Assembly: GCF_000238095.2 (NCBI RefSeq)
Contig: NZ_JH815225.1
Span: forward strand, 1,041,140-1,105,139
Source of the DNA: Peptoanaerobacter stomatis
GTDB taxonomy: Bacteria; Bacillota; Clostridia; Peptostreptococcales; Filifactoraceae
Length of the DNA stretch: 64,000 nt
Direction: 5' to 3'
Position 1 is the first letter of the stretch. Every line of letters begins with the position of its first letter. This document shows, piece after piece, positions 19,681 through 29,398 of this stretch. The notes under the pieces are model-generated. The model was not told the DNA's origin. It did not search any database and saw only the letters and a program-made list of their open reading frames with translations. Both the position numbers and the translations under genes were made by a program.

Positions 19681-20552
19681 ATCTGAATCCTCACTTTTCT
19701 TTCTGCTATCATTCCATATTTACCGAATACCATAGATAACAATGTCAAAATGCACATCACTATAATAATTGTCGGACCTGTGGACATTCTGTCAACTGTA
19801 CTGCTTATAAAAACTCCCAAAAAACTGCTTATGCTTGCAATAATTGAGCTTAATATAAGCACATTTTTTATATTTTTAGAGTGTTGAGATGCAGCTATGC
19901 ACGGAATTATTAAAAAAGAACTTATAAGAATTGCACCGACTGTTTTCAATCCTACGCATATCAAAGAAATCATCATAACAAGTAATATATTGTCAATCAT
20001 TTTAGTTGAATATCCGAGGCTTTTTGCATAGTCTTTATCAAAAATACATATTATAAGTTCTTTGTAAAACATCAGCATAAGTATTATAGCTATTGCAGAA
20101 AATGATGATATAAAAATTATATCTTCCCTCATAATATATGACGCCTGTCCGAAAATATAATTTCTAAGTCCTGCTTGAGAAGCGTTAGAAAAATTTGCAT
20201 TGCCTTGAATAAAACTGTCAAGTACAAGGCCTAAGCCGAAAAAACCGCTAAGCACAATAGCAAGAGCTGAATCCAATCTTATTTTTGAATTATTAATTAT
20301 AACATTTATAGTATGATAAGATATTGCACCTATAATACCTGCTCCCAATGTCAATACAAGCGGATTTTTGGTTTGAAAAATCATAAATGCAAGCACTACA
20401 CCGGCATATGAACTATGACCTATTGCATCTCCCACCAAACTTTGACCTTTATATACGCTGAAGCATCCTACCATAGCCGATGCTATTGCAAGTATACACA
20501 CACCTATAGCAACAACATAAAAATCATATGAAAAGATAATATCAAATATCAT
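19677..20552 (-). CDS. metal ABC transporter permease
   Basis: An ABC-3 family permease of 291 residues with about eight membrane helices and the conserved loop GQSLVGDAIGHSSYAGVVLAF. It probably forms a heterodimer with the neighbouring permease. Start chosen at ATG 20,552 after an AGAGGTGG ribosome site that lies inside the end of the ATPase gene; an in-frame start nine codons upstream would lie deeper in that gene. Confidence 0.92.
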   Translation of the reverse strand: MIFDIIFSYDFYVVAIGVCILAIASAMVGCFSVYKGQSLVGDAIGHSSYAGVVLAFMIFQTKNPLVLTLGAGIIGAISYHTINVIINNSKIRLDSALAIVLSGFFGLGLVLDSFIQGNANFSNASQAGLRNYIFGQASYIMREDIIFISSFSAIAIILMLMFYKELIICIFDKDYAKSLGYSTKMIDNILLVMMISLICVGLKTVGAILISSFLIIPCIAASQHSKNIKNVLILSSIIASISSFLGVFISSTVDRMSTGPTIIIVMCILTLLSMVFGKYGMIAERKVRIQI

Positions 20553-21261
20553 AAGCCACCTCTTTATATGTCTTATCAATATTCTCTTTGGTAAAATAAT
20601 TATTTATATCTCCACCTGCAACAAAGAATTTATTAATCATAACTATATTGTCAAAATACTCTTTTATTGTATTTAAATCATGGTGTACGCATATTATTGT
20701 TTTTCCGTCTTTTTTTAGATTTTTTACCTTATTCATTATAATTTTTTCGCTGACTTTATCTACTCCTGCAAGAGGCTCGTCCATTATTAGAAGTCTGGCA
20801 TCTTGACATAAAGCTCTTGCGATAAATACTCTTTGCTTTTGACCGCCTGACAACTGTGAAATTTGTCTATTTTTTAAATCAAGTAAATCCATTTGTTCAA
20901 GAGCATTTAACGCTTTTTGTTTCTCATCTTTACTTATTGTTTTAATAAGACCGATTGAACGATACCTTCCCATCAATACAACATCTTGCACATTTATGGG
21001 AAAATCCCAATTAACACTGTTTGACTGTGGTACATAAGCCACTTGTAATCTGCTTTTATCAATATCATTGCCGAAAATTTTTATACTTCCGGCAACAGGT
21101 TTTATAAAACCGAGAATACTTTTAAGCAAAGTAGATTTGCCTGCACCATTAGGTCCGATTATAGCTGTTATTTTATTTTCTTCAAAATTTGCATCAATAT
21201 CCCAAAGCACAGGAGTTTTACCATATGCTACCGTCAAATCCTCTACTTTTACAGCATTCAT
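20542..21261 (-). CDS. metal ABC transporter ATPase
   Basis: A 239-residue ATP-binding subunit for Mn/Zn/Fe uptake. Walker A is GPNGAGKS (36-43), the signature LSGGQKQR (137-144) and Walker B LLIMDEP (157-163), with the switch histidine in CVHHDLN. It overlaps the permease gene by 11 bases and follows the binding-protein gene by 13 bases. Confidence 0.95.
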   Translation of the reverse strand: MNAVKVEDLTVAYGKTPVLWDIDANFEENKITAIIGPNGAGKSTLLKSILGFIKPVAGSIKIFGNDIDKSRLQVAYVPQSNSVNWDFPINVQDVVLMGRYRSIGLIKTISKDEKQKALNALEQMDLLDLKNRQISQLSGGQKQRVFIARALCQDARLLIMDEPLAGVDKVSEKIIMNKVKNLKKDGKTIICVHHDLNTIKEYFDNIVMINKFFVAGGDINNYFTKENIDKTYKEVAYDI

Positions 21262-21274
21262 AACATACCTCTTT

Positions 21275-22225
21275 TTATTTTAAATTATCATATATCAACT
21301 CTACATTATGTCTGAACATAGTTATAAATGTATCCCCTTCTTGACCTGAAGGTGCGAGCGAATCAGAGAAAAGCTCTTTTCCTTCTCCTGATACAACTTT
21401 TACATCAAAACCTTTTTCCTTGCAAGACTCTTTTAATTTTTCCATACGAGCCGGATCTGTTGTACTTTCTGCAAATATTGATTTTATTTTATGTTCTACG
21501 ATAAAATCCGCTGTCTTGCTCAAATCCTTGTTTGCAACTTCAGAATCTGTACTTACTCCTTGAGGTGCAATAACTTCAATATCAAACATTCTTGAAAAAT
21601 AGTTAAATGCGTCATGCGGAGTAACCAGATATCTGTTTTCTTTAGGTATCTGTGCTATTTTTTCCATTGCTTCTTCTTTTGCATTATCAAGTTCTTCTAA
21701 ATAACTTTCAAGATTAGACATAATCTCTGTTTTTTTATCAGGCAATAACTCTATAAGTGATTCAGCAGCCACTTTAGTTGCATCCTTATATAAATCTATA
21801 TCGAACCAAAAGTGCGGATCTATAATCTCTTCTCCATTTTCTTCCATACGTCCTATTTTATCCTGAGGAAAATTTTTTGATACTGCTATTCCTTTTGACT
21901 CTAAGGCTTCCACCATTTTGCCTTCAAAATGAAGTCCATGATAAAGCAACAAATCACAATCTTGTATTTTTTTATGATCTTCCGGTTTTGCTACATAAAG
22001 ATGAGGATCAGAACCGGCAGGTATTATCATTTGTACATCTACCATATCTTTTGCAAGCACATTTACCATATCATTTAAAAATGATGTTGTGACTGTAACT
22101 TTCGGTTTTGAATCCGCTTTATCACCAGATGTTTTTTCATCCTTAGCACAAGATGTAAACATAAATGTAAATACCAACATCATAACAAATGATATAAAAA
22201 CTTTTTTTGACAAAATACTTTTCAT
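21275..22225 (-). CDS. metal-binding lipoprotein of the ABC transporter (ZnuA/TroA family)
   Basis: A 316-residue surface lipoprotein that captures divalent metal for the transporter. The signal peptide ends in a lipobox FTSC near residue 26. Ligand regions GSDPHLY, YHGLHFEGK, DPHFWFD and a C-terminal acidic block match cluster A-I binding proteins. There is no His-rich loop, so manganese or iron is as likely as zinc. Start at ATG 22,225, 5 bases after GGAGG; a TTG four codons upstream overlaps that site. Confidence 0.93.
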   Translation of the reverse strand: MKSILSKKVFISFVMMLVFTFMFTSCAKDEKTSGDKADSKPKVTVTTSFLNDMVNVLAKDMVDVQMIIPAGSDPHLYVAKPEDHKKIQDCDLLLYHGLHFEGKMVEALESKGIAVSKNFPQDKIGRMEENGEEIIDPHFWFDIDLYKDATKVAAESLIELLPDKKTEIMSNLESYLEELDNAKEEAMEKIAQIPKENRYLVTPHDAFNYFSRMFDIEVIAPQGVSTDSEVANKDLSKTADFIVEHKIKSIFAESTTDPARMEKLKESCKEKGFDVKVVSGEGKELFSDSLAPSGQEGDTFITMFRHNVELIYDNLK

Positions 22226-22237
22226 AAATTCCTCCAA

Positions 22238-22739
22238 ATTATAAATTATTATTCTATATTAATTTATATAGTGAATTATATAAACACAACTAATAAAACA
22301 CTATTATAGAATATAAAAAATTTATATTTTTATATGTTTATTTTTAGAAAAATATAAATTTTTATATATACAATGATAACATAATTTTAATTAGCATTTC
22401 GTATAATAAATCAAATAATATATCTTCCATATACATATTATGGTTTAAATATTTAAAAAATCATACTCATTATAATTATATTAACTTATAATTGTTTTTA
22501 ATTCAAAAATATAAATTTTCTATTATGATATTTTATATCATTTATTATTTATTGTCAATCTAAAATATAAAAAAACATAGACTGTTTTTTCAATCTATGT
22601 TTTATACTAAGATTCCATCAAATAGATGCCATGTTCAAATCCCTTAAAGTTATACTTTTGAGCATATCTTTTTTTTGAAAGGTATTATATCTTATTTTTC
22701 TCTTTTGCACCGTTATTTTATAGAAGTTTAATTTTAATA
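22238..22739. other. AT-rich intergenic region between the transporter and IclR operons
   Basis: About 500 bases. The left half must hold the transporter promoter; many TATAAT-like strings prevent a choice and I see no clear metal-regulator palindrome. The right half contains the IclR-operon terminator. Confidence 0.4.
22564..22603 (-). terminator. terminator of the DUF1576/IclR cluster
   Basis: AAAACATAGA / TCTATGTTTT (22,572-22,581 and 22,594-22,603), followed on the minus strand by a run of eight or more T residues, about 137 bases beyond the IclR stop. Confidence 0.85.
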
Positions 22740-23489
22740 TTATCCTACATATCCCATTATATCAGACAGCTCTTTTGCACAATTTACTACAATTTTGCTC
22801 ATCTTTTCTATATTATTCTTATTTATCCTTGATGTAGTTCCTATTATACCTATTGATGCAACTAATTTTGATGTATAGTCAAATACAGGCGCACCTATTC
22901 CCACTCCGTTATGTATGTAATCTCCTGTTGATATTGCAAGTTTATTCTCTCTTATAGTTTTAAGCTCATCTATAAGATTATCTGTATTTAAGGTTATGCG
23001 TGTAGGTGTAGGTTTAAATTCTTCTTTTATATATTTTTGTATAAATTCATCACTTTGATATGCAAGCAAAACCTTTCTTATTGCTCCCCAGTGAAGCGAT
23101 ATTTCATATCCGAAATTTTCTACAACTTTAAGGTTATTAGGGCCTTGTTCTTTTTGTATAATTATACCTTTGTTTCCTGATCTTATCATCAAAAAAGAAT
23201 CTTCTTGTGTAAGTGATGACAATTTTTTCAAAATTCTGACAGATGCTTCTTGTAATTTTGTATTGTGTATAGCCGCTATACCAAGTGATATTAGTGCAGA
23301 GCCCAATTTATAATTATGTGTAACTTCATCATGAGTTACATAATTGCATTCTACAAGTGTTGCGAGTATTCTATGCACAGTGCTTGCAGATAATGATGTC
23401 GCAAGAGATATCTCTCTTATAGAAAACTCCTTATCGGGAATCTTCATTACATCAAGTATCTTCACCGCCCTTTGTATACTTTGTATCAT
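22740..23489 (-). CDS. IclR-family transcriptional regulator
   Basis: A 249-residue regulator. The N-terminal winged helix-turn-helix (IQRAVKILDVMK...SIREISLATSLSASTVHRILATL) binds DNA and the C-terminal IclR effector domain runs from about residue 80 (GSALISLGIAAIHNTKLQEAS...IGIIGTTSRI). It is last in a three-gene set with DUF1576 and a small protein, so it probably controls that operon in response to a small catabolite. The effector is unknown. Confidence 0.93.
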   Translation of the reverse strand: MIQSIQRAVKILDVMKIPDKEFSIREISLATSLSASTVHRILATLVECNYVTHDEVTHNYKLGSALISLGIAAIHNTKLQEASVRILKKLSSLTQEDSFLMIRSGNKGIIIQKEQGPNNLKVVENFGYEISLHWGAIRKVLLAYQSDEFIQKYIKEEFKPTPTRITLNTDNLIDELKTIRENKLAISTGDYIHNGVGIGAPVFDYTSKLVASIGIIGTTSRINKNNIEKMSKIVVNCAKELSDIMGYVG

Positions 23490-23498
23490 AAAATTCTC

Positions 23499-23849
23499 CT
23501 ACTGATCTAATCTTTTTCTTAAAAAATCCATTTTAAGCTCATCACCTTCATAATATATCTCGGCAATATCTACCATTATTGCTACAAGTCCGAGTTCTTC
23601 AGACGCATTGCCTTCTCCCGCCAAAGCCCAATAATATTGCTCCGTTTCAACTTCTCTGTGTGTAGAGTTCAAAAAATTACGAAGTTCGACAAGTTCTTTT
23701 TCACTCAGTTTTATATTTTGAGAAGTGGTTTGAATCATTGTATATTTAGGCAATTTTTCAACTTTTATATTTATATCGGTAGCATTTTTACCTAACAGAT
23801 AAGTCAGTACCTCGTCTACAATTTTAGATACTTTTTTATTTTCATACAT
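23499..23849 (-). CDS. hypothetical protein between DUF1576 and IclR genes
   Basis: A 116-residue soluble alpha/beta protein I do not recognise. It has no membrane segment, cysteines or known catalytic motif. The N-terminal half carries a KIVDEVLTYLLGKNATDINIKVEK stretch and the C-terminal half is acidic (VAIMVDIAEIYYEGDE). It is packed 9 bases from the IclR gene and 6 bases from the DUF1576 gene, so it is part of the same transport/regulation unit. Confidence 0.7.
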   Translation of the reverse strand: MYENKKVSKIVDEVLTYLLGKNATDINIKVEKLPKYTMIQTTSQNIKLSEKELVELRNFLNSTHREVETEQYYWALAGEGNASEELGLVAIMVDIAEIYYEGDELKMDFLRKRLDQ

Positions 23850-23855
23850 ATTATT

Positions 23856-25148
23856 TTACCTTCTTTCTCCTACTTTAAACGAATCCAAAATAGGTACAAC
23901 AGTCATAGCTATTATACCCCCTGATAATCCGTTGTTATACAGATTGAGCCCGGCATGAAGAGAACCGATGTTGGCAACAAGTGCAAGATGCAGAGGGCCT
24001 ATTAAAAGTCCGTATATGAATCCGTATTCTCCGACTATTGGAGCAAGAGTGGTTCCAAAAAGTCCGGATATTATTATGGTTGTTGTTGACAAGTCCGTAC
24101 TGAGCATCTTTGACGATATAGCCACACCGATCATTATTGAAATTGTATTTCTCGGATGTTTTCCAAGCGCTCCGAATCCCACAACGGTGAGAAGAGCCGC
24201 TATTGTCGGTCCATTTATACTTCCGCCCATAAGTATTATATAAGCTATTGATATTAATCCTAAAAAGCCCATATTTACAAGAGTTATAGGAAAACCGCAA
24301 AGCCTTGTATAGTCTGTAATAAGCCTTCCTGAATATGACATTAGTTTCGAATATCCGCTGAAGTCTTCATTATTATGCGAATATCCTATTAATATCAATG
24401 CCAAAAAATACATCACAAACATAACTAAAAGACCATAGTCAAAATTTAAGTTTACTATATTTTTAGGTGATACACGCTCTCCAAATACATTCAATATGGA
24501 ATTTATCACTATCGCCATAAATCCTGCTGCAAAGCCTGTATTATATACATTATAACCTGAATGTGCCATAAGCATTCTTGACGATACTTCAGGCATAACA
24601 TAACCTATAAAAATTCCTATTGAATAAGACAATATCACCGCCGCTATAACATTTATCGCAAATGTATGTGCCATAACAGATATTATAGGCGCAAGTGCGG
24701 TAGTATACATTGAAGTAACTATAACATTTTTGAAATCTACCTTATGTGTTTTTGCATATATATATCCACCTATGTAAAACGGCCATATATTGTATATATT
24801 TTTGCCGACAAAAGCAAAGCCTGTTATCAAAAAAAGTGCGGATATTATTATACCGTTTAACTTCAAATCAAATTTTCTAAGTATATATATATTTATAAGT
24901 GTTACTATTCCTGAGTTGAATAATCCTGCCCCTATTGAAGATATCTGCGTATAATCCGTTGCAAATACATCATTAGCTAATATTATTGTCCATAATCCTT
25001 TTACTATCTGTACAGGATTGTTATAGAAAAATGATATTATTATCATACTTACAGGTAATATAGCAACAACTGAATATTGCAAATCTTTTTTCAAAGGATT
25101 TTTATTCGTAGGCAGCCAAAAAGAAATTTTTTCAAAAAGTTTATTCAA
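23856..25148 (-). CDS. DUF1576 family membrane protein
   Basis: A 430-residue protein with about 11-12 membrane helices of the DUF1576 family. Visible family-like blocks are LFNSGIVTLINIYILRK, YNVYNTGFAAGFMAIVI, ALGKHPRNTISIM and GLNLYNNGLSGGIIA. The internal similarity of GLFNSG, GYNVYNTGFAAG and LNLYNNGLSGG suggests a repeated fold. Transport is likely but no substrate is known to me. It heads an operon with a 116-residue protein and an IclR regulator. Confidence 0.85.
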   Translation of the reverse strand: MNKLFEKISFWLPTNKNPLKKDLQYSVVAILPVSMIIISFFYNNPVQIVKGLWTIILANDVFATDYTQISSIGAGLFNSGIVTLINIYILRKFDLKLNGIIISALFLITGFAFVGKNIYNIWPFYIGGYIYAKTHKVDFKNVIVTSMYTTALAPIISVMAHTFAINVIAAVILSYSIGIFIGYVMPEVSSRMLMAHSGYNVYNTGFAAGFMAIVINSILNVFGERVSPKNIVNLNFDYGLLVMFVMYFLALILIGYSHNNEDFSGYSKLMSYSGRLITDYTRLCGFPITLVNMGFLGLISIAYIILMGGSINGPTIAALLTVVGFGALGKHPRNTISIMIGVAISSKMLSTDLSTTTIIISGLFGTTLAPIVGEYGFIYGLLIGPLHLALVANIGSLHAGLNLYNNGLSGGIIAMTVVPILDSFKVGERR

Positions 25149-25419
25149 GATAAATTACCTCATTTCTTAAAAGTATTAAGATAAATATTAAAGAAAAACA
25201 GCAAATGTATGTGTTTTATAAATTATTATATCATACAAACTCATAACTTATCTATCATTTTTTTAAGAAAAACAACTTTTTTTGAATAATATTTTTAGAA
25301 TTAATTCACTTTTATATAAAAAGTATATAACATCATAAAAGTATTATAGATTTTGTATAATAGTTCTATGAAGTCATTTATAATTTTTATTCTTATTTTT
25401 TAATTTTCTTGTTTTAAGT

Positions 25420-26301
25420 TTATTTATCAAACTTAGAAAAATATACATTTCTTATATTACAAGCTGTTTCTGTTCCTGCTATACCACCTATTCCGGTTTC
25501 TCTAAGTGAAAGAGGTAATGCACTTCCGACTATGTTTGCAGCTTTCATAACTTCCTCAAAAGGAACAACAGATTTTACACCTGCCAAAGCCATATCCGCA
25601 CATAGCATAGCATTTATTACGCCTGATGAATTTCTGAAAGCACAAGGATATTCAACAAGTCCGGCAACAGGATCACATACAAGTCCCATAACATTTAAAA
25701 GTGCAAAAGAACCTGCGTGAAAACATTGCTCCACACTGCCTCCCAACATCTGAACAAGACCTGCAGCCGCCATAGATGCAGCTGAACCGCATTCTGCTTG
25801 GCAACCGCCTTCTGCACCTGCGAATGTAAAATATTTGCCTATTATCTTGCCTACAAAACTTGATGTCAAAAGTCCGTTTATAAGAGTGTCTTTATCAAGG
25901 TCAAATTTTATTTTTGCAGACATAAATGCCGCCGGCAATATGCCTGATGCTCCGGCAGTAGGTGCAGCCACAATCTTACCCATAGATGCATTCACTTCTA
26001 TTGTTGAAAATGCCATCGCCATTGCTCTTGTAACATCATCTCCACAAAATGATTTTCCTTTTTTATAATAATCATTCATCTTTTTAGCAAATCCGTCTAT
26101 CATGCCCATATTCGTAACACTTTCTTTTTCCAAAAAATTAGAAGAAGACTTGTCCATGACATCGAGCATCTTATAAAATTCTGTTCTTATATATTCTTCA
26201 CTTACATTATTTTTATTCATCTCATCTTCGATTGCCAAATGATAAAGATGTATATTCCTGTCATTACATTCTTTTATTATATCTTTTGCAGTATACTGCA
26301 T
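25420..26301 (-). CDS. sdaAA: L-serine dehydratase, iron-sulfur-dependent, alpha subunit
   Basis: A 293-residue catalytic subunit that deaminates L-serine to pyruvate and ammonia with an oxygen-labile [4Fe-4S] cluster. Cluster cysteines lie in EGGCQAECGSAASMA, in CDPVAGLVEYPC and near the C-terminus in GTETACNIR. It also has PTAGASGILPA. It follows sdaAB by about 75 bases, the two-gene arrangement common in Gram-positive anaerobes. Confidence 0.96.
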   Translation of the reverse strand: MQYTAKDIIKECNDRNIHLYHLAIEDEMNKNNVSEEYIRTEFYKMLDVMDKSSSNFLEKESVTNMGMIDGFAKKMNDYYKKGKSFCGDDVTRAMAMAFSTIEVNASMGKIVAAPTAGASGILPAAFMSAKIKFDLDKDTLINGLLTSSFVGKIIGKYFTFAGAEGGCQAECGSAASMAAAGLVQMLGGSVEQCFHAGSFALLNVMGLVCDPVAGLVEYPCAFRNSSGVINAMLCADMALAGVKSVVPFEEVMKAANIVGSALPLSLRETGIGGIAGTETACNIRNVYFSKFDK

Positions 26302-26374
26302 ATATCCTCCTAAAAATTTTTATGTCCACTTATTTTTGCGAAAATTGCAAGTAAAATTTTATATAAAAATATAA

Positions 26375-27040
26375 TCAATATCCGCCTGATATATACTTTG
26401 TAAGCAAAAACCTGTCGTTATGCAATATCTGAGACTTTATATTGTCATCCACCTCTTCACTAATCTCTACAAGTAGTGTCACAACGCCATCACTCTTGTC
26501 TGTAAGCATCTTTTCTATATTATATCCGTTTTCTGCAAGCAAAGTTGAAACAAATGATATAACTCCTTTTTGCTCAGTATATTTCAGTATTATTGTAGGA
26601 AATTCGTTTGTAAAATCGGCTTTTAATCCGTCAACATCTATAATTTTGATATTCCCTCCGCCTATTGAAGAACCTATTATATACGAAATTCTTCCATCTT
26701 TGTATTCCATTTCTACTTTCACACTGTTTGGATGAACATCACCAAGGTCAGTTTTTATAAACTTAAACGGTATATTGTTCTGTTTTGCAATTTCAAAAGA
26801 GTGTCTTATTCTCTCATCATCAGGCATCATGCCTAAAACACCTGCCACAAGAGCTTTATCTGTACCATGTCCTAAATACGTTTCTGCAAATGAACCATGA
26901 AGATAAAAAGTCACTCTTATAAAATCTTTACCACACATTTTTTTTGCAAGCCTGCCGATTCTAACAGCTCCGGCAGTATGTGAACTTGATGGACCTATCA
27001 TTATTGGTCCCATCACGTCAAAAATACCATAATCAGCCAT
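26375..27040 (-). CDS. sdaAB: L-serine dehydratase, iron-sulfur-dependent, beta subunit
   Basis: A 221-residue partner subunit. The N-terminal IFDVMGPIMIGPSSSHTAGAVRIG block is the serine dehydratase beta domain, and residues about 145-215 form an ACT-type regulatory domain (GVISFVSTLLAENGYNIEKM...GVVTLLVEI). It is transcribed just ahead of sdaAA and has a GAGGG ribosome site. Confidence 0.96.
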   Translation of the reverse strand: MADYGIFDVMGPIMIGPSSSHTAGAVRIGRLAKKMCGKDFIRVTFYLHGSFAETYLGHGTDKALVAGVLGMMPDDERIRHSFEIAKQNNIPFKFIKTDLGDVHPNSVKVEMEYKDGRISYIIGSSIGGGNIKIIDVDGLKADFTNEFPTIILKYTEQKGVISFVSTLLAENGYNIEKMLTDKSDGVVTLLVEISEEVDDNIKSQILHNDRFLLTKYISGGY

Positions 27041-27391
27041 ATATCCCTCTTTTTTTATAATTTCTTATATTGATACACAAATTACACTATATTAATCACA
27101 TATAAAAATATAATTCGAATAAAAATGATATCATTATAAATTTATTATATCATAAGAGTTATCAATTTACTACAATATAATGATTTGTTATTTTCAGGGG
27201 AATTTTATTTTTTAACACTAAAAAATGGCTATTTTCAACAAAACATTGAAAACAGCCATTTAATTAACATATCATACTAATGCCTAATTAAATAGTAATA
27301 TAATAAAATGCTAAATTGAATGTATTTGATTAATGGCACTCGCATCTTTTATATTTTAGTGCTATACGATATTTTAAAATAGGTTTTAGTA
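27041..27391. other. intergenic region between bioY and sdaAB
   Basis: About 350 AT-rich bases containing the bioY terminator at 27,221-27,261. The remainder should hold the sdaAB promoter, which I cannot place with confidence. Confidence 0.4.
27221..27261 (-). terminator. terminator of bioY
   Basis: AAATGGCTATTTTCAA / TTGAAAACAGCCATTT (27,223-27,238 and 27,246-27,261), one wobble in 16 pairs, followed on the minus strand by five or more T residues. It lies about 130 bases beyond bioY and upstream of sdaAB. Confidence 0.85.
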
Positions 27392-27952
27392 CTAATTAAT
27401 ATTTGGAAGTCTTGATGCAACTTTTGCAGACAATATAGCAGATAAAGTATCCGTTGGAATAAAAATAATTACAGCTCCTTTTAATAAATTGAACAATGCT
27501 ACTGTTTTACCTGCAATTACAGTCGAAACAAAATATAAATGTATAAAACCTAATGTATATACAAATACAAGCCCAATCATATTAGCTATAAAATAATTTT
27601 TAAAGTTTTTTTCTTTATTTTCGCTTAATTTTCCTATAACAAAAGCTGCTATTGCAAAGCCTACCAAATATCCAAACGTAGGTTTGAAGATGTATGATAT
27701 TCCTCCACCTTGAGTAAAAACAGGAAGTCCTATAAGCCCAAGCACTAAATAAACAGCCACACTTGTAAATCCTAAATTACTACCAAGCACAAGACCTGCC
27801 ATCGCTACGAAAAACCATTGCATTGTAAAAGGCACAGGTGGTAACGGCACTTTTATAAACGCCCCTACACAAACAAGTGCTGAAAATAATGAACACATAA
27901 CCACAGCTTTTGTATCAAACTTTTTTTTACTAATATTTTTTGTTTCTTGCAT
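27392..27952 (-). CDS. bioY: biotin transporter BioY
   Basis: A 186-residue S-component of an ECF-type biotin transporter with about six membrane helices. Visible blocks are KVPLPPVPFTMQWFFVAMAGLVLG and YLVLGLIGLPVFTQGGGISYIFKPTFGYLVGF, the BioY biotin-binding signature. No ECF ATPase or T-component lies nearby, so it relies on a shared ECF module or acts alone. It is controlled by a promoter wrapped in an inverted repeat. Confidence 0.96.
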   Translation of the reverse strand: MQETKNISKKKFDTKAVVMCSLFSALVCVGAFIKVPLPPVPFTMQWFFVAMAGLVLGSNLGFTSVAVYLVLGLIGLPVFTQGGGISYIFKPTFGYLVGFAIAAFVIGKLSENKEKNFKNYFIANMIGLVFVYTLGFIHLYFVSTVIAGKTVALFNLLKGAVIIFIPTDTLSAILSAKVASRLPNIN

Positions 27953-27975
27953 TGTAAACTCTCCTTAAATATATA

Positions 27976-28018
27976 TTTGACATTTAGCATTATATTACTT
28001 TTTCTTTTAAATGTCAAA
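27976..28018 (-). promoter_or_regulatory. bioY promoter overlapped by an 11-bp inverted repeat
   Basis: The minus strand carries TTGACA (28,012-28,017), 17 bases, then TATAAT (27,989-27,994). Perfect arms TTTGACATTTA and TAAATGTCAAA (27,976-27,986 and 28,008-28,018) overlap the -35 box on one side and lie just past the -10 box on the other. This is the layout of a repressor operator. BirA is the natural candidate from context, but the arms differ from the GTTAAC/GTAAAC-type BirA half-sites I know. Confidence 0.8.
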
Positions 28019-28041
28019 CATTATTTTTTATACAGTTTACA

Positions 28042-28722
28042 TTATATATCAAGCTCTATTATTTGATTTTTATTTTGTATATCGTATATTGTTGTATCTT
28101 TGTATATAGGGGTATATACGTCTTTAAATTTAGTCGTTATGCTGTAATCTTCCCAAAAGTGCATAGGAAGAAAATTTTTAGGTTTTAACTGTAATATTTG
28201 TTTTCCGCCCAAATCATATTGCCCTGCTTGTCTTGGATCCACCAAGAAAAACGCTATATCCATTTTTATGTTTTTTATCTTATCTATTTCTCTTACAAAT
28301 CTTGCATGCATATCATTTTTTTGCATAATACTGTCTTCCATTTCCCAGTACCAATCATTTAAATCTCCGGCAAAAAATATATTTTTACCTAATATATTTA
28401 TCATAAATGCAACTCCGGCATCTGTTGAATTAAGTGTAGTTATCTCCATTTCATCAACTTTTATCTTTTCATCATGCTTTACAAAAACCACATTATCCTC
28501 ATTGCAACGTACATCTTTTGATATTATATATTTTTTTACTTTTTCTTTATAATCAAATATTTTACTGCTATAATGGTCACCGTGTGCATGAGATACAAAA
28601 AAATACACATTTTTATCTTTAGGTATATTGAGATGTCCTTCAAAATAATCAAATATTAAAAAATTATTTTCAATTTCTAAAGTATAACAACTGTGGTGTA
28701 TATATTCTATTTTTACTCTCAT
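28042..28722 (-). CDS. metallo-beta-lactamase-fold hydrolase
   Basis: A 226-residue protein of the beta-lactamase-like/UlaG-like group. The metal motif HAHGDH is at residues 45-50, followed by VFVKHDEKI, FFAGDLNDW and a late metal-site histidine in LPMHFWEDYSIT. The short length and the opening MRVKIEYIHHSCYTLE fit small MBL-fold proteins that hydrolyse sugar lactones or phosphoesters. The substrate is unknown. Confidence 0.85.
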   Translation of the reverse strand: MRVKIEYIHHSCYTLEIENNFLIFDYFEGHLNIPKDKNVYFFVSHAHGDHYSSKIFDYKEKVKKYIISKDVRCNEDNVVFVKHDEKIKVDEMEITTLNSTDAGVAFMINILGKNIFFAGDLNDWYWEMEDSIMQKNDMHARFVREIDKIKNIKMDIAFFLVDPRQAGQYDLGGKQILQLKPKNFLPMHFWEDYSITTKFKDVYTPIYKDTTIYDIQNKNQIIELDI

Positions 28723-28894
28723 ATAAATCTCCTTTTCATACTTAATATTAGTTTAATCAATGGATACAATATATAAGATTTTTACTTTAAGTATACTTAT
28801 ATAAAACTCTTAAAAACAATAATATCCATCATCATATTATTTTTTTAGCATCAAATTATGAATTGTCTTATTTTTTTACATAATATATTCCATT

Positions 28895-29398
28895 TTATAT
28901 TATTCTACCCATATTAACTGCATCATAAAACTTGCCGTCTATAAATAAACTTCTCTTTTCAATCCCTTCTATCACAAACTCGAATTTTTTGTAGAAATTA
29001 ATTGCATTGGTATTTTCTTTTACCACCTGCACATTTATTTTACCTATTACATCACATTCATATGCGTAATCTATTGCTCTTTGCATTAAATTACTGCCTA
29101 TTTTTTGATTTTTATACGAGCTTAACACTCCTATTCCAAGTGTACAGCTGTGATAGTTTCTTACCCTGTTTCCACCGTATAAATATATCAAACCCGCCAA
29201 TTTTTCATCATCAAAGGCACCTGACAAATAACAGTTGTCATTCATATTAAGTCTGTTTATGAAATTGATTTGCTCTTCATCACTTACATTATAATCACTT
29301 GATGTAAACGGGTAATAGTTGCTCTCATCAGATAATTTTTTTATCATATCCGTTAAAATTTTATGTTCTTCTACTTTTATATCTCTATATATAATCAA
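28895..29398 (-). CDS. GNAT-family N-acetyltransferase
   Basis: A 167-residue acetyltransferase. The acetyl-CoA loop is in LGIGVLSSYKNQKIGSNLM (the R/Q-x-x-G-x-G/A variant KNQKIG), followed by NVQVVKENTNAINFYKKFEFVIEG, the usual motif B. Members acetylate amines on proteins, antibiotics or metabolites; nothing here points to a specific substrate. Confidence 0.85.
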   Translation of the reverse strand: MIIYRDIKVEEHKILTDMIKKLSDESNYYPFTSSDYNVSDEEQINFINRLNMNDNCYLSGAFDDEKLAGLIYLYGGNRVRNYHSCTLGIGVLSSYKNQKIGSNLMQRAIDYAYECDVIGKINVQVVKENTNAINFYKKFEFVIEGIEKRSLFIDGKFYDAVNMGRII

